A stretch of DNA of 14,183 bases from Caldora sp. SIO3E6 (GTDB taxonomy: Bacteria > Cyanobacteriota > Cyanobacteriia > Cyanobacteriales > Coleofasciculaceae). The DNA lies in NCBI GenBank assembly GCA_010672185.1, contig JAAHHL010000080.1, positions 1 through 14,183 on the forward strand, written 5' to 3'. Shown piece by piece: positions 1 to 8,000 of this stretch; position 1 is the first letter of the stretch, and each line of letters starts with the position of its first letter. The notes under the pieces were generated by a model, which was given only the letters and a program-made list of their open reading frames with translations, was not told the DNA's origin and did no database searches. Both the position numbers and the translations under genes were made by a program.

Positions 1-2
1 AT

Positions 3-1036
3 AAAGACCGAAATCTTATCTCTTCGGTTGAATCTCAATTCCTTTTGAAGAATCCAGAAGCCGCCAAACTTCTACAACAGCAGCGCTGGCATAAGAAACT
101 GAGCATTTTTACCGACCCATCAGAGCCTGACTGTAAGAAGAAAATCCACCTAGCTACCTATCGAAGTAAATGGCTCCAAATTCACACACTGCTTGATATG
201 GGTATTGGCTGGTTTTTGAATCCAGAGAATAGCTGGCACTCTGAGACACCAGAGCTACTGGAATTCTGGGAAAAAGGCAAAGATCCCAAGCGTCAGCGGA
301 ACATCGGTGTATCTGCTCAGAATACCAAGCCTTGTCAGTATCTGGGTAAAGTTCTCAAAAAGTTTGAACTCAAGACAAAGCGCAAGCAAAAAAGAATTGA
401 TGGTAAGCAAGTACGTTTGTACTGCATCGAGAAATCTCCGCCATTGCATCAAGCCATTCTTGAATCTGTGGCTATTCGGATAAATTCCAAGATTTCTGAG
501 TTCGTTTTTGATTGGAAAAAAGTAGTCGAAAATGGGGGTGTCACACAAGCAGAAACTCACTATACGCAAGGGCTTGAACCCGTCACACAACAAGCCGATA
601 TTTCTAATAAAACCAGGGGGGATGTGTTACACCCTACTGGGGGGACTGGCTTGCCTGATGATGAAAGGCAATGTACTTTCCATGCCGAAGAAATCTCCCA
701 AGCTGAGTTTGAACTGCTGAGGCGGATCTCAGAGGAGAGCTCAGAGAAAGGTCACATTTTCAGGTCTATGTTGATGGGGGTCAAGAAAATTACCCGTTTG
801 TTGTACGACCAAATTATGACAGAGTTTGCTTTTGCTTCCTTCTGATTGCTGATGGAGCAACAGAGCATCAGGTGGCAACTCTTGTTGGTCGCTCTCGTAG
901 CTGGGTACAACAAATAAAGAGTAATCCTCTAGTAGCTCAGCTAAATCGTATTAAAGCTCAATTAAATCCAATTGATTCAACAGCCAAGCTCTCTATCCCT
1001 ATTGACTGGGAAGATTTTGCTTTGGCTTCCTTCTAA
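3..1036 (+). pseudogene. C-terminal part of a CyRepA1-like plasmid replication protein, frameshifted and cut by the window edge
   Basis: The reading frame is open from base 3, so the N-terminus lies outside the window; the first in-frame start-like codon (TTG at 45) is probably internal. The segment reading WLQIHTLLDMGIGWFLNPE and then IGVSAQN...QYLGKVLKKFELK...KQVRLYCIE resembles, from memory, the C-terminal region of cyanobacterial CyRepA1-type replication proteins. Frame 1 stops at TGA 843-845. A second frame, open from 713, continues with VDGGQENYPFVVRPN and then an HTH-like stretch (ATEHQVATLVGRSRSWVQQ), ending at TAA 1034-1036. Restoring one T in the TTTT run at 757-760 joins the two as HIFQVYVDGG, so a 1-base deletion or sequencing error is likely. 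No canonical -1 slippery heptamer sits at the junction. The shifted and unshifted products end alike (FAFASF and FALASF) because of a short sequence repeat. The family call is moderate; the frameshift is directly visible. Confidence 0.5.
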
Positions 1037-1040
1037 CTGC

Positions 1041-1069
1041 TAAAAATACCTCAGAATTTCAATTCTGAG
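1041..1069 (-). terminator. Stem-loop terminator of the minus-strand HTH gene
   Basis: CTCAGAATT (1050-1058) and AATTCTGAG (1061-1069) form a perfect 9-bp stem with a 2-base gap. Read on the minus strand it is followed by GTATTTTTAG, a short U-tract. The TGA stop of the minus-strand gene lies in the loop. On the plus strand no T-run follows the stem, so it is better placed to end the minus gene than the replication gene. Confidence 0.6.
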
Positions 1070-1475
1070 AGTTGGTGAGGCCGTTCTCGATATGAGTGGC
1101 AGTGGTAGGAAAAGATTTTTCAATCTCATTGTGTTTTTCGAGTTGAGAAATTCTGTCTTGCAAAGCTAAAGTATCAGCTGCATCTGCTTGTTTGAAGAGA
1201 ATCTCGATCGCCTTAAGTTTTGTGCGGTGAGGAACCTCTTTGGAGTCGATAATCTCTAAAAGCTGCGTAATGGCTCTATCAAACGCTAGCGTAATTCTAG
1301 TTAGTCCTGCTCTGTAAATCTGGTTAATTGCAGTTGATAGCTCTGACTTGAATTCCGGGTCGCGCTTGAGACGTTCTATTGAAGACAGGCTCACTCCAGC
1401 AAGTTTAGCTGCTTCTTTGTTGGTGCATCCAGTTGCAAAAAGGCAGACAATCTTGTATCGCTTTGCGTCATCCAT
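1059..1475 (-). CDS. Small helix-turn-helix DNA-binding protein (terminase-small-subunit/insertion-element HTH type)
   Basis: A 138-residue protein if the ATG at 1475 is used. The frame stays open to 1712, but the extra 79 residues cover repeats and hairpins and have no protein-like pattern, so the shorter form is preferred. Residues about 5-40 (YKIVCLFATGCTNKEAAKLA then GVSLSSIERL) form a typical HTH; the middle is helical (FDRAITQLLEII, KLKAIEILFKQ) and the end may be a short coiled coil (LQDRISQLEKHNEIEK). It is clearly related to the divergent protein at 1874-2455: both share a GCxxxEAAxxAGVxxSxIxR HTH and the R-x-KAxE-x-L helix. Such HTHs occur in phage terminase small subunits and insertion-element proteins; here a regulatory role is more likely because no terminase or transposase lies beside it. 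No strong ribosome binding site is visible. Confidence 0.6.
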   Translation of the reverse strand: MDDAKRYKIVCLFATGCTNKEAAKLAGVSLSSIERLKRDPEFKSELSTAINQIYRAGLTRITLAFDRAITQLLEIIDSKEVPHRTKLKAIEILFKQADAADTLALQDRISQLEKHNEIEKSFPTTATHIENGLTNSQN

Positions 1476-1486
1476 GCTTACTGTAC

Positions 1487-1543
1487 CGTCAAAAACCGTC
1501 AAAACAATCTCAAAATACCACGTTAAAACGTCAAAAACCGTCA
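1487..1543. repeat. Pair of identical 15-bp direct repeats (CGTCAAAAACCGTCA), likely operator
   Basis: CGTCAAAAACCGTCA occurs at 1487-1501 and again at 1529-1543, 42 bp apart start to start, which is four helical turns. Each copy contains two CGTCA half-sites, and a further partial copy (CGTTAAAACGTCA) abuts the second. The array lies just upstream of the ATG at 1475 of the minus-strand HTH gene, where an autoregulatory operator would be expected. An iteron role is the alternative, given the replication gene next door. Confidence 0.6.
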
Positions 1544-1628
1544 TGTAGCCAAAGGTGAGCAGTTCTGGGAAATAGCATAGCTGATATGTTGGGAGTGGAT
1601 TAAGGGGTTGGCTTTGAAGAAATAATGC

Positions 1629-1694
1629 TTGATAGGGGCTTTCTGCGATTGCTGATCTGACAGTGCAGTGCAATCCCCAACAAGCCCCTATCAA
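1629..1694. repeat. 13-bp perfect inverted repeat with a 40-base spacer
   Basis: TTGATAGGGGCTT (1629-1641) is the exact reverse complement of AAGCCCCTATCAA (1682-1694). Inside, GATTG (1647-1651) can pair with CAATC (1671-1675), extending the fold. It lies in the non-coding space between the two divergent HTH genes. It could be an RNA hairpin in a leader, a protein-binding site, or an origin structure; no T-run marks it as a terminator. Confidence 0.5.
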
Positions 1695-1696
1695 TG

Positions 1697-1729
1697 GACA
1701 ATGAGACAGCACCTAGACAAATGAGACAG
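1697..1729. repeat. Short direct repeat GACA(A)ATGAGACAG, two copies
   Basis: GACAATGAGACAG (1697-1709) and GACAAATGAGACAG (1716-1729) are spaced about two helical turns apart. They follow directly on the 13-bp inverted repeat in the divergent control region and may be half-sites for one of the two HTH proteins. The bases from 1730 to 1873 show no further clear element; the promoter of the downstream gene could not be fixed. Confidence 0.4.
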
Positions 1730-1873
1730 TAAAGAGTGATGTTTGATAAAACCCTGAAAGGAAGGTATGATGGGAGCTGTAGAGTTTTATGCTTGGGGAG
1801 TATTATCAAACTGTTATCAACTTTTTCTCAAGATTTCACAAAGAACTAATAACTTTTTGTTCCATCCAGTCGC

Positions 1874-2455
1874 GTGGTGTCTCATATGTCTCTGAGTGAA
1901 AAACAGCTAATCGCCATTGAGAAACTGGTGATGGGTTGCAACCATCAGGAAGCGGCTAATGCTGCTGGTGTGGCGCGTTCTACCATTTATCGGTGGTGTG
2001 ATCAGGGGGAATTCCAGGAGGCGCTCAAAAGAGCTAAAGAACGCATTTTCAAGGGGCACGAGCAAGCTATTGATAGCTATAAGCAGGCTCTACTGGAAGC
2101 TGTAAAGCTTTCAGGGGATTGTATCAAGGTTCTGATGGAGATAGCCAAGAATCCTGATACTCGGACATCAGATAGGCTCAAAGCAGTTGAGATGTTGTTA
2201 CAACAACCTCAAAAATTAATGGGGCTCTTAGCTGAAGGTGCTGTTTTCCCAGAGGAGAGATTAGCCCAGGAGCAGGAACAAGCTTTAAGGAAGCAGCAGT
2301 TAGAAGCTAAGCTAATCGCTTCCCCAGATTGGCGAAAAACCGATGACGGATACTGGACGGATGATTCCTTGAGTGTTTTTGGTCAGTTGCATACTTACGA
2401 CCTTGAGAAGGCGTATGAGAAGCTGACCAATCCTACAACTTTCTTTGAGCTTTAG
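1874..2455 (+). CDS. Helix-turn-helix DNA-binding protein, paralogue of the divergent neighbour
   Basis: 193 residues from GTG 1874; an ATG at 1886 (MSLSEKQ) is the more natural start and removes four residues, but neither has a clear ribosome binding site. Residues about 8-45 form an HTH (LIAIEKLVMGCNHQEAANAA then GVARSTIYRWCDQGEFQEAL). A helical middle follows (IDSYKQALLEAVKLSGDCIK, DRLKAVEMLLQQPQKL), then a charged Gln-rich stretch (EERLAQEQEQALRKQQLEAK) and an acidic, aromatic tail ending in TTFFEL. The HTH and the KAVEMLLQQ helix match the minus-strand protein at 1059-1475, so the two are divergently placed relatives. The type is known from phage terminase small subunits and insertion-sequence HTH proteins; the target here is unknown. 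Confidence 0.6.
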   Translation: MVSHMSLSEKQLIAIEKLVMGCNHQEAANAAGVARSTIYRWCDQGEFQEALKRAKERIFKGHEQAIDSYKQALLEAVKLSGDCIKVLMEIAKNPDTRTSDRLKAVEMLLQQPQKLMGLLAEGAVFPEERLAQEQEQALRKQQLEAKLIASPDWRKTDDGYWTDDSLSVFGQLHTYDLEKAYEKLTNPTTFFEL

Positions 2456-2515
2456 GCGATTAGCGCAAGAACCGTGCCTTAAGAGCAATCGCGCAGCTAC
2501 CGTAGGTAATCGCCT
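2454..2515. repeat. Dispersed cyanobacterial palindromic repeat
   Basis: AGGCGATTA (2454-2462, overlapping the stop of the HTH gene) and TAATCGCCT (2507-2515) are perfect inverted arms around a GC-rich loop. The part CCGTAGGTAATCGCC is a variant of the CCGTAGGCGATCGC sequence seen at 10491-10504. Repeats of this look are common between genes in Nostoc-type genomes. It could also work as a terminator or mRNA-stabilising hairpin for the gene at 1874-2455. Confidence 0.5.
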
Positions 2516-2526
2516 TGCTTTGTAGG

Positions 2527-2570
2527 TTGAAAACTAATACTGTTACACTTATTACAGTTGTTCTGGGGAA
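2527..2570 (+). promoter_or_regulatory. Promoter and ribosome binding site of the toxin-antitoxin operon
   Basis: TTGAAA (2527-2532) and TATTAC (2550-2555) are spaced by 17 bases, a plausible sigma-70-type promoter. TTACA occurs twice at 10-bp spacing (2542 and 2552), overlapping the -10 region, where an antitoxin would bind to repress its own operon. GGGGAA (2565-2570) lies 9 bases before the ATG. This is inferred from pattern only. Confidence 0.4.
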
Positions 2571-2579
2571 TTCACAACC

Positions 2580-3026
2580 ATGACGACAAATACTCCTGCC
2601 AATACTCCGGTTTTTGAATCTCAGCTTGGGTCTGAGGATTTGTTGCGATTGACTCAGCTTTTAGAAAAAGCTCACCCAAAATTAGTAGGGATGGATGGTG
2701 AGGAGATTCTATTGCCAGAATCTCTCTATCAGGTTTTGCTTCAGGTGACGCCGCTTTTGGCTCAGGGTAAGGGGGTTACACTCATTCCTCAAGAGCAATT
2801 TTTAACTACGCAAGAAGCGGCTAATATTCTCAATATTTCCCGTCCTTATCTCTACAAGCTTTTGGAGCGGGGGGATATTCCGTTTACAAAAATTGGTTCC
2901 CACCGAAGAATTAAGGCGGAGAATGTGCTCAACTACAAGCAACAACGGGACATTGATCGCCATCTTGCCTTAACTGAGTTAACAGCAACAAGCCAGGAAT
3001 TAGGTTTCTATCAGGCAGAGGCTTAG
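2580..3026 (+). CDS. Antitoxin with excisionase-type (MerR-like) HTH
   Basis: 148 residues from ATG 2580. Residues 75-120 form an excisionase-type winged HTH (FLTTQEAANILNISRPYLYK then LLERGDIPFTKIGSHRRIKA), the DNA-binding domain usual in antitoxins paired with PIN_3-type toxins. The N-terminal 70 residues are less typical and may form helices for dimerisation. The tail after residue 120 (QQRDIDRHLALTELTA) should wrap the toxin. The toxin gene follows after 8 bases, so the two form one operon that the antitoxin probably represses. A degraded copy of this protein's tail-coding DNA is found at 9592-9669, showing that a relative once existed nearby. Confidence 0.8.
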   Translation: MTTNTPANTPVFESQLGSEDLLRLTQLLEKAHPKLVGMDGEEILLPESLYQVLLQVTPLLAQGKGVTLIPQEQFLTTQEAANILNISRPYLYKLLERGDIPFTKIGSHRRIKAENVLNYKQQRDIDRHLALTELTATSQELGFYQAEA

Positions 3027-3034
3027 AGTTTTAG

Positions 3035-3595
3035 ATGGTTGTTTTCCCGGTGGTATTGGATTCGTGTGTACTTTATCCGATGTATTTAAGGGATACGCTG
3101 TTACGTGCGGCTGAAGCCGGTTTATATCAGGTTAGATGGACAAATGAAATTTTAGACGGAACGTTTCGGAATTTGGTGGGGGATGGTCGTATATCTCCTG
3201 AGAAAGCTCAACGGCTGTACCATGCTATGAATCAGGCTTTTCCAGAAGCTTTGATTGAGATGACAGACGATTTGCTCCCTTGTTTGGATAATCATGAGGG
3301 TGATCGCCATGTTCTAGCAGCAGCATTAGTCGGGAAAGCAGAGGTGATTGTTACTGATAATCTAAGGCATTTCCCAAGGAAGTCTCTGGATAAATTCAAT
3401 GTAACTGCTCAAAGTGCAGACGAGTTTTTGGTTTCTCTGTTAGATTTGTCAGGTGACAAAATGCTATCGATTATTGCTAAGCAAGTAGAAGATCTCACAA
3501 AACCCCAGATGGAGATTGACGAATTGTTGGAGCTGCTGAAAAAGTGTGTTCCTAGGTTTGTGAGCGCCTATCGAAAATGCCTAACAGAAACTTGA
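3035..3595 (+). CDS. PIN-domain ribonuclease toxin (VapC-like, PIN_3 type)
   Basis: 186 residues from ATG 3035. PIN-domain acidic residues are visible: D9 in VVLDSCVLYP, E38 in TNEILDGT, D90 in HEGDRHVLAAAL and D108 in VIVTDNLRHFP. Together they would bind the metal ions used for RNA cleavage. The DRHVLAAA and VTDNLRHFP blocks are typical of the larger PIN_3 subgroup found with excisionase-type antitoxins. Residues about 140-186 form a helical C-terminal extension common in this group. The catalytic set is complete, so the toxin is probably active and held in check by the upstream antitoxin. The RNA target cannot be told from sequence. The 144 bases after it, up to 3739, hold no gene. Confidence 0.8.
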   Translation: MVVFPVVLDSCVLYPMYLRDTLLRAAEAGLYQVRWTNEILDGTFRNLVGDGRISPEKAQRLYHAMNQAFPEALIEMTDDLLPCLDNHEGDRHVLAAALVGKAEVIVTDNLRHFPRKSLDKFNVTAQSADEFLVSLLDLSGDKMLSIIAKQVEDLTKPQMEIDELLELLKKCVPRFVSAYRKCLTET

Positions 3596-3739
3596 ATCCT
3601 TGGAACCAAAGAAGACCCCGTAAGACCCACAAATCAGTTATATATAAGGTAAGCTTTTTATAGTTTTTGGCAATACTCTTATGAATAATCCAGGTTAGAG
3701 AAGTGTTGTTTTAAGGACAGGAAATAGTTAGAGTTGGGT

Positions 3740-5005
3740 ATGAATGAAAATAGAAAACTAATTGCTATGGAGCAAGGAATGGAAATGTTCAATCGCCTTG
3801 CTAATTCATTAAATGTAGTAATAATAAGCAGGATTAAAGGTAGCCTTAATGAAGATGTTGTTAGACAGTCTCTAGACTTAGTACAAATTCGTCATCCTCG
3901 TCTTAATTGTCGCATTGTTGGTTCATTAAATGATTGGTATTTTCAAACTAAAAGAACACCAAAAAATCCTTTGCGTGTAATTTGCAATCACGATCCAGAA
4001 TATTGGAAAATAATTGCGGTAGATGAATTAAACAATCAAATTAATAGCGAAAAATTTTTGTTTAGGGCTGTTTTAATTAAAAGCAATAATGAGGGCAATA
4101 TTAATTATTTGATAACTACTGGTCACCATGCTATAATAGATGCTATTTCAGGTGTATATTTACATTCTGAAATATTAAATTTATGCTATCAAATTTTATC
4201 TACTAACAAAGTTCCTAGTATTTCAAAGCTGCCTGTCTTACCCTCTTTAGAAGATTTAATACCCAAAATAGTTGAATTAAGTGTCCAAGATAAGCAGTTA
4301 AATAAAAAAACAGAAACTTTAGGATTTGAAAAATATCTACCTAATGAACTACGCAGTTGCGGGTTAGTTCATAGAAAATTAGAACCTGAGTTGACCAACA
4401 GGATCATAAGTTCCTGTAAGAAAGAAAATACAACCGTTCATGGTGCTTTGTGTGCAGCTATGCTGTTGACAGTTGCAGAGACAATTAAGGGCGAAGATCG
4501 AGATTTGTACTTGAACTGTCGTTCATCTGTCGATTTACGAAGAAGGGTAAACCCACCTATTAGTGATGAGAATATAGCAATGGTGGTGTCAGCTTTAACT
4601 ACCTTCCATGAGATTAGAGAAGATAAACCATTTTGGCAGTTAGCCAGAGAAGTTACTCGGCAAATCAAACAAAAATTAGAAACTTCCGAAATATATAAAG
4701 TAGTTTTGTCATACAAGAAAGGTACTGAGTTCTTACTGGCTAATCCTGATAAAATTCCCTTTTCTGTTTTTATTACTAATATCGGTCGTGTGAGAATACC
4801 ATCAGACTATGGACTCTTTAAGTTAGAAGAAATTAGCTATGCTTTATCTCTAACTGCAATGGGAAGCGTTTTTGCTGTTGCAGTTTCAACTTTTGAAGAG
4901 GAAATGATATTAAATTTTATATACTCTAAACCAGGAATAAGTCAGGATACAATAGAGATGCTAATTGAAAAAACAATATCTTATTTAGGAAAATATTGTC
5001 AGTAA
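3740..5005 (+). CDS. Condensation-domain/PapA-like acyltransferase
   Basis: 421 residues from ATG 3740; a TTG at 3734 in the same frame is less likely. The fold signature is the active-site motif HHAIIDAISG (about residues 129-138 from this start), the HHxxxDG motif of CoA-dependent acyltransferases and peptide-synthetase condensation domains with Ala in place of Gly; the catalytic His and structural Asp are kept. Other family-like blocks are the early HPRLNCRI, the central SSVDLRRRV and the late SVFITNIGRV and LNFIYSKPGIS. The length is that of a free-standing domain, as in PapA-type enzymes that esterify alcohols with acyl groups from CoA or carrier proteins. No peptide or polyketide synthase lies beside it, so its substrate is unknown. 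The gene is visibly richer in A and T than the toxin-antitoxin genes upstream, suggesting separate acquisition. It ends 3 bases from the stop of the converging ATPase gene. Confidence 0.65.
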   Translation: MNENRKLIAMEQGMEMFNRLANSLNVVIISRIKGSLNEDVVRQSLDLVQIRHPRLNCRIVGSLNDWYFQTKRTPKNPLRVICNHDPEYWKIIAVDELNNQINSEKFLFRAVLIKSNNEGNINYLITTGHHAIIDAISGVYLHSEILNLCYQILSTNKVPSISKLPVLPSLEDLIPKIVELSVQDKQLNKKTETLGFEKYLPNELRSCGLVHRKLEPELTNRIISSCKKENTTVHGALCAAMLLTVAETIKGEDRDLYLNCRSSVDLRRRVNPPISDENIAMVVSALTTFHEIREDKPFWQLAREVTRQIKQKLETSEIYKVVLSYKKGTEFLLANPDKIPFSVFITNIGRVRIPSDYGLFKLEEISYALSLTAMGSVFAVAVSTFEEEMILNFIYSKPGISQDTIEMLIEKTISYLGKYCQ

Positions 5006-5008
5006 TTT

Positions 5009-8000
5009 TTAATCTTCAACAGCACCCATATTTATGAGCATACTTTTCTGTGCTTCTGTTAAACCAACAACGCTTGTGATATTCATACCTTCATAAAATC
5101 TATCAGGTCTTAGGGTTCTAATACATTTATTATCCTTAATAGACCAAAGTTTTAGCGTACCATCATCACTGCCACTAGCTACAGTATCACCATCTGAACT
5201 AAAGGAAACACACCAAATCCAGCTCTGATGACCCTCAAATGTCTTAATACATTTTCCTGAGATAGTACCTTTTAAGATAGTAATATCCCAGATTTTCAAT
5301 GTATTATCATCGCTGCCACTGACTATCATCTTTCCATCTGCACTAACAGCAATCGACCTGATTCTAGACTCGTGTCCCTTTAACTCTATAGACTCCCCTG
5401 TTTCCCAATTCCACAAACGTATTGTTTTATCAGCACTCCCACTCGCAAGTATTTTCCCATCACGACTAAAAGATAACGACCAAACTGGACTAGTATGACC
5501 TTTCAAGCAACGAATATCTTGACGTTCCTTAATATCCCATAATTTTATAATTGGTTCTTTAGTACTGTCGTTACTTATGGCTAAAATATCTTTATTTGGG
5601 CAAAAAGCTACGTCCCTAACTCGCTCAGTAAAATCAGAAATTGTAGTAATCAATTTCCATTGTTCAATATCCCACAAGCTAACTTTTTTCCCATAGTAAT
5701 AGCTGACAGCTAGCTTTTTACTATCTTGGCTAAAAGCAACTGAAATAACACGACCTGAATTTTCGTTTTCTAAACTTTTGTCCTCTTTTATAGTTTTAAC
5801 AATTTTCCATGTAGTAGTATGGAATACTACTACAGTACCATCATAACTACCACTAGCTAAAAGAGTACCTTCTGTATTAAAAGCTAATGTTCTGACTAGA
5901 TGTTGATGGCGTGTTAGATCTCTGTAAATCTTATCTTCTGTTGAAACATCCCATAGTCTAACTAAGCGATCTTCCCCTCCGCTAACCAGCAATGATCCCT
6001 TGGGACTGAATGTAATAGACCAAACTGGGTTTGTATAACCTTGAATGCTCCTGTTACATTTGCCTGAAATAATATCCCAAATCTTTACGCTTTGGTCTTC
6101 CCCACCACTAAAAAGAGTTTGACTATTCTCTATTGGGAATGCTAACCCTCGAATTGAAGCTTGATGACCTGTTAAAGCCTGTTTTAATTTACCTGTCTCA
6201 CTATCCCACAAGCGAATAGTTTTGTCTTCCCCACCAGTAGCCAGAAGATTACCCTTATGATTAAAACTGACGGTTCCTACCCATCCCTTATGTCCACGTA
6301 ATTTACAAACGCAATTCCAGCTAGAGGTATCCATTAGCCATATCTCGTTAGAGTGACCCGTATTGGGTTGACCTGCAATAGCGAGTGAATTCCCGTTAGG
6401 ACTAAAACCAAGTGATAAAATTCCACCGGAATAATCAATAATTTTAAAAATTTCACCATTATAAACACGCCAAATTATTAGTTTTTTAGTATTTTCGCTA
6501 CCACTAGCAATGAGTTGATCGTCAGCACTAAAAGCAACCGTATTAGTCCACCCATCATGTCCTTCAAGCTGTTTAATGAATTTCCCTGAATTAACATCCC
6601 ACAATTTGACTTTATTATCTTCACCCCCGCTGGCAATAATTTGGCTATTATGACTAAAGGCAACAGCTCTAACTCTTCCATTTTCGGTTAAAGTATGCAG
6701 GTGCTTTTTACTTTGAATGTCCCACAAATAAACTTTTTCGTCACCACTACCACTCGCTAGAATATTACCATCCGGACTGAATGCAATCGTCCATACCCAA
6801 TCCGAATGACCTGTGAATGTATAAATACGAGTTTCATCCTCTATTTCCCAAAGAATAACTTCGCCGTTGGTTGTTCCGGCTGCTGCTAACTTCCCAGTTG
6901 GGTTAAGTGCTACACATCTAATTGTCCCAAAGTCTTCTCGGAAAGCGGACTTAGCCAGGTCGCATTGAGAAAAGTTAACCTGATGTAAAGGCTTTTCCTG
7001 TAAATAGGCTTGCCAAACAGTTAGACCTGAAAAATTATAACCTGTTAAATTTGCTCCTGATTCGCATAAGAGATTAATAATATTCCCAGCAGCATATCCT
7101 TGTTGTGAATTATTGCGAATTTCTGAAAGAATATTTTTGAGTTGTATGGTTAAATTATTTTGATTACCAAAATATTGTTTTATTTCTGCTAAAATTCGTT
7201 CAATAATGATACGTTTTTGCTCTGCCATGACATATTCTTTTGAGGCAGCTTTTATCAAGGCATGACTGTTAAAAACAGAAATTTTTCTGTTTTTGATTTC
7301 AGAAATTATAGTTGGAATTAATTTCTCAGTCATGTACTCCATAAACAAAGGTTGTAGTGCAAATTTTTCATCTTCAGTATTTGCTATGCGAAAACTTTTT
7401 CTAATAAATTGTATGTTTTCTGTTACTCTCCTTTTCTGTTCTGGGTATAATATATCTTCTTGAAATTCTTCAAGTGACACTGGTTCTCTATTAATCGCTA
7501 GCCAATACATAATAGATTTTTCAGGCTTAGACAATTTTTCAAATTGTTTATCAAATAACTCTTCAACACCTTTAATTATCTTTGTTCCTTTTTTCAAAAA
7601 TTCAGATATATTTGATGAATATGCTCCAGATATTTCTCTGGCAACTAGATCTAAAGCTGAAGGATTTCCTTCGTAAAAATTAATCAATTTTTCCCAATTT
7701 TGAGCAGAACCTTTGAAATTCCCAAGGGATTCAAAAATTTGTCTAGCCGATAAAGTGTCTAATCCTTCTAATTCAAAAAAACGAACAGGTCTAGTTTCAC
7801 CAGCAATCTTTTCTAGGCTTTCTGCCTTGCTAATTAATGGTTTCTCTCGACTAGTTAATAGCAGGCAGCTTTTATGTTCAGATCTTCCTATTATCTCTAA
7901 CAACTGACCATAGGGTTCGTACCCTTTTCGATACCGTTTAGCACCATTATTTTCCTCTAATATAGTATCAAAATTGTCTAAGATTAATAAACAACGAAAT

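Noticed and set aside
255..593. Minus-strand frame inside the replication gene
   Set aside because: Shadow of the plus-strand coding frame; no start signal or domain.
740..770. Programmed -1 frameshifting in the replication gene
   Set aside because: No X-XXY-YYZ slippery heptamer in the right frame; a lost T in a homopolymer explains the data better.
1476..1712. N-terminal extension of the minus-strand HTH protein (79 residues)
   Set aside because: The extension covers direct repeats and a hairpin, lacks a domain pattern, and the ATG at 1475 starts right before the conserved HTH.
2541..2557. RpaB (HLR1) site before the antitoxin gene
   Set aside because: The two TTACA cores have the right 10-bp spacing but the flanking A/T positions do not fit; an antitoxin operator is the simpler reading.
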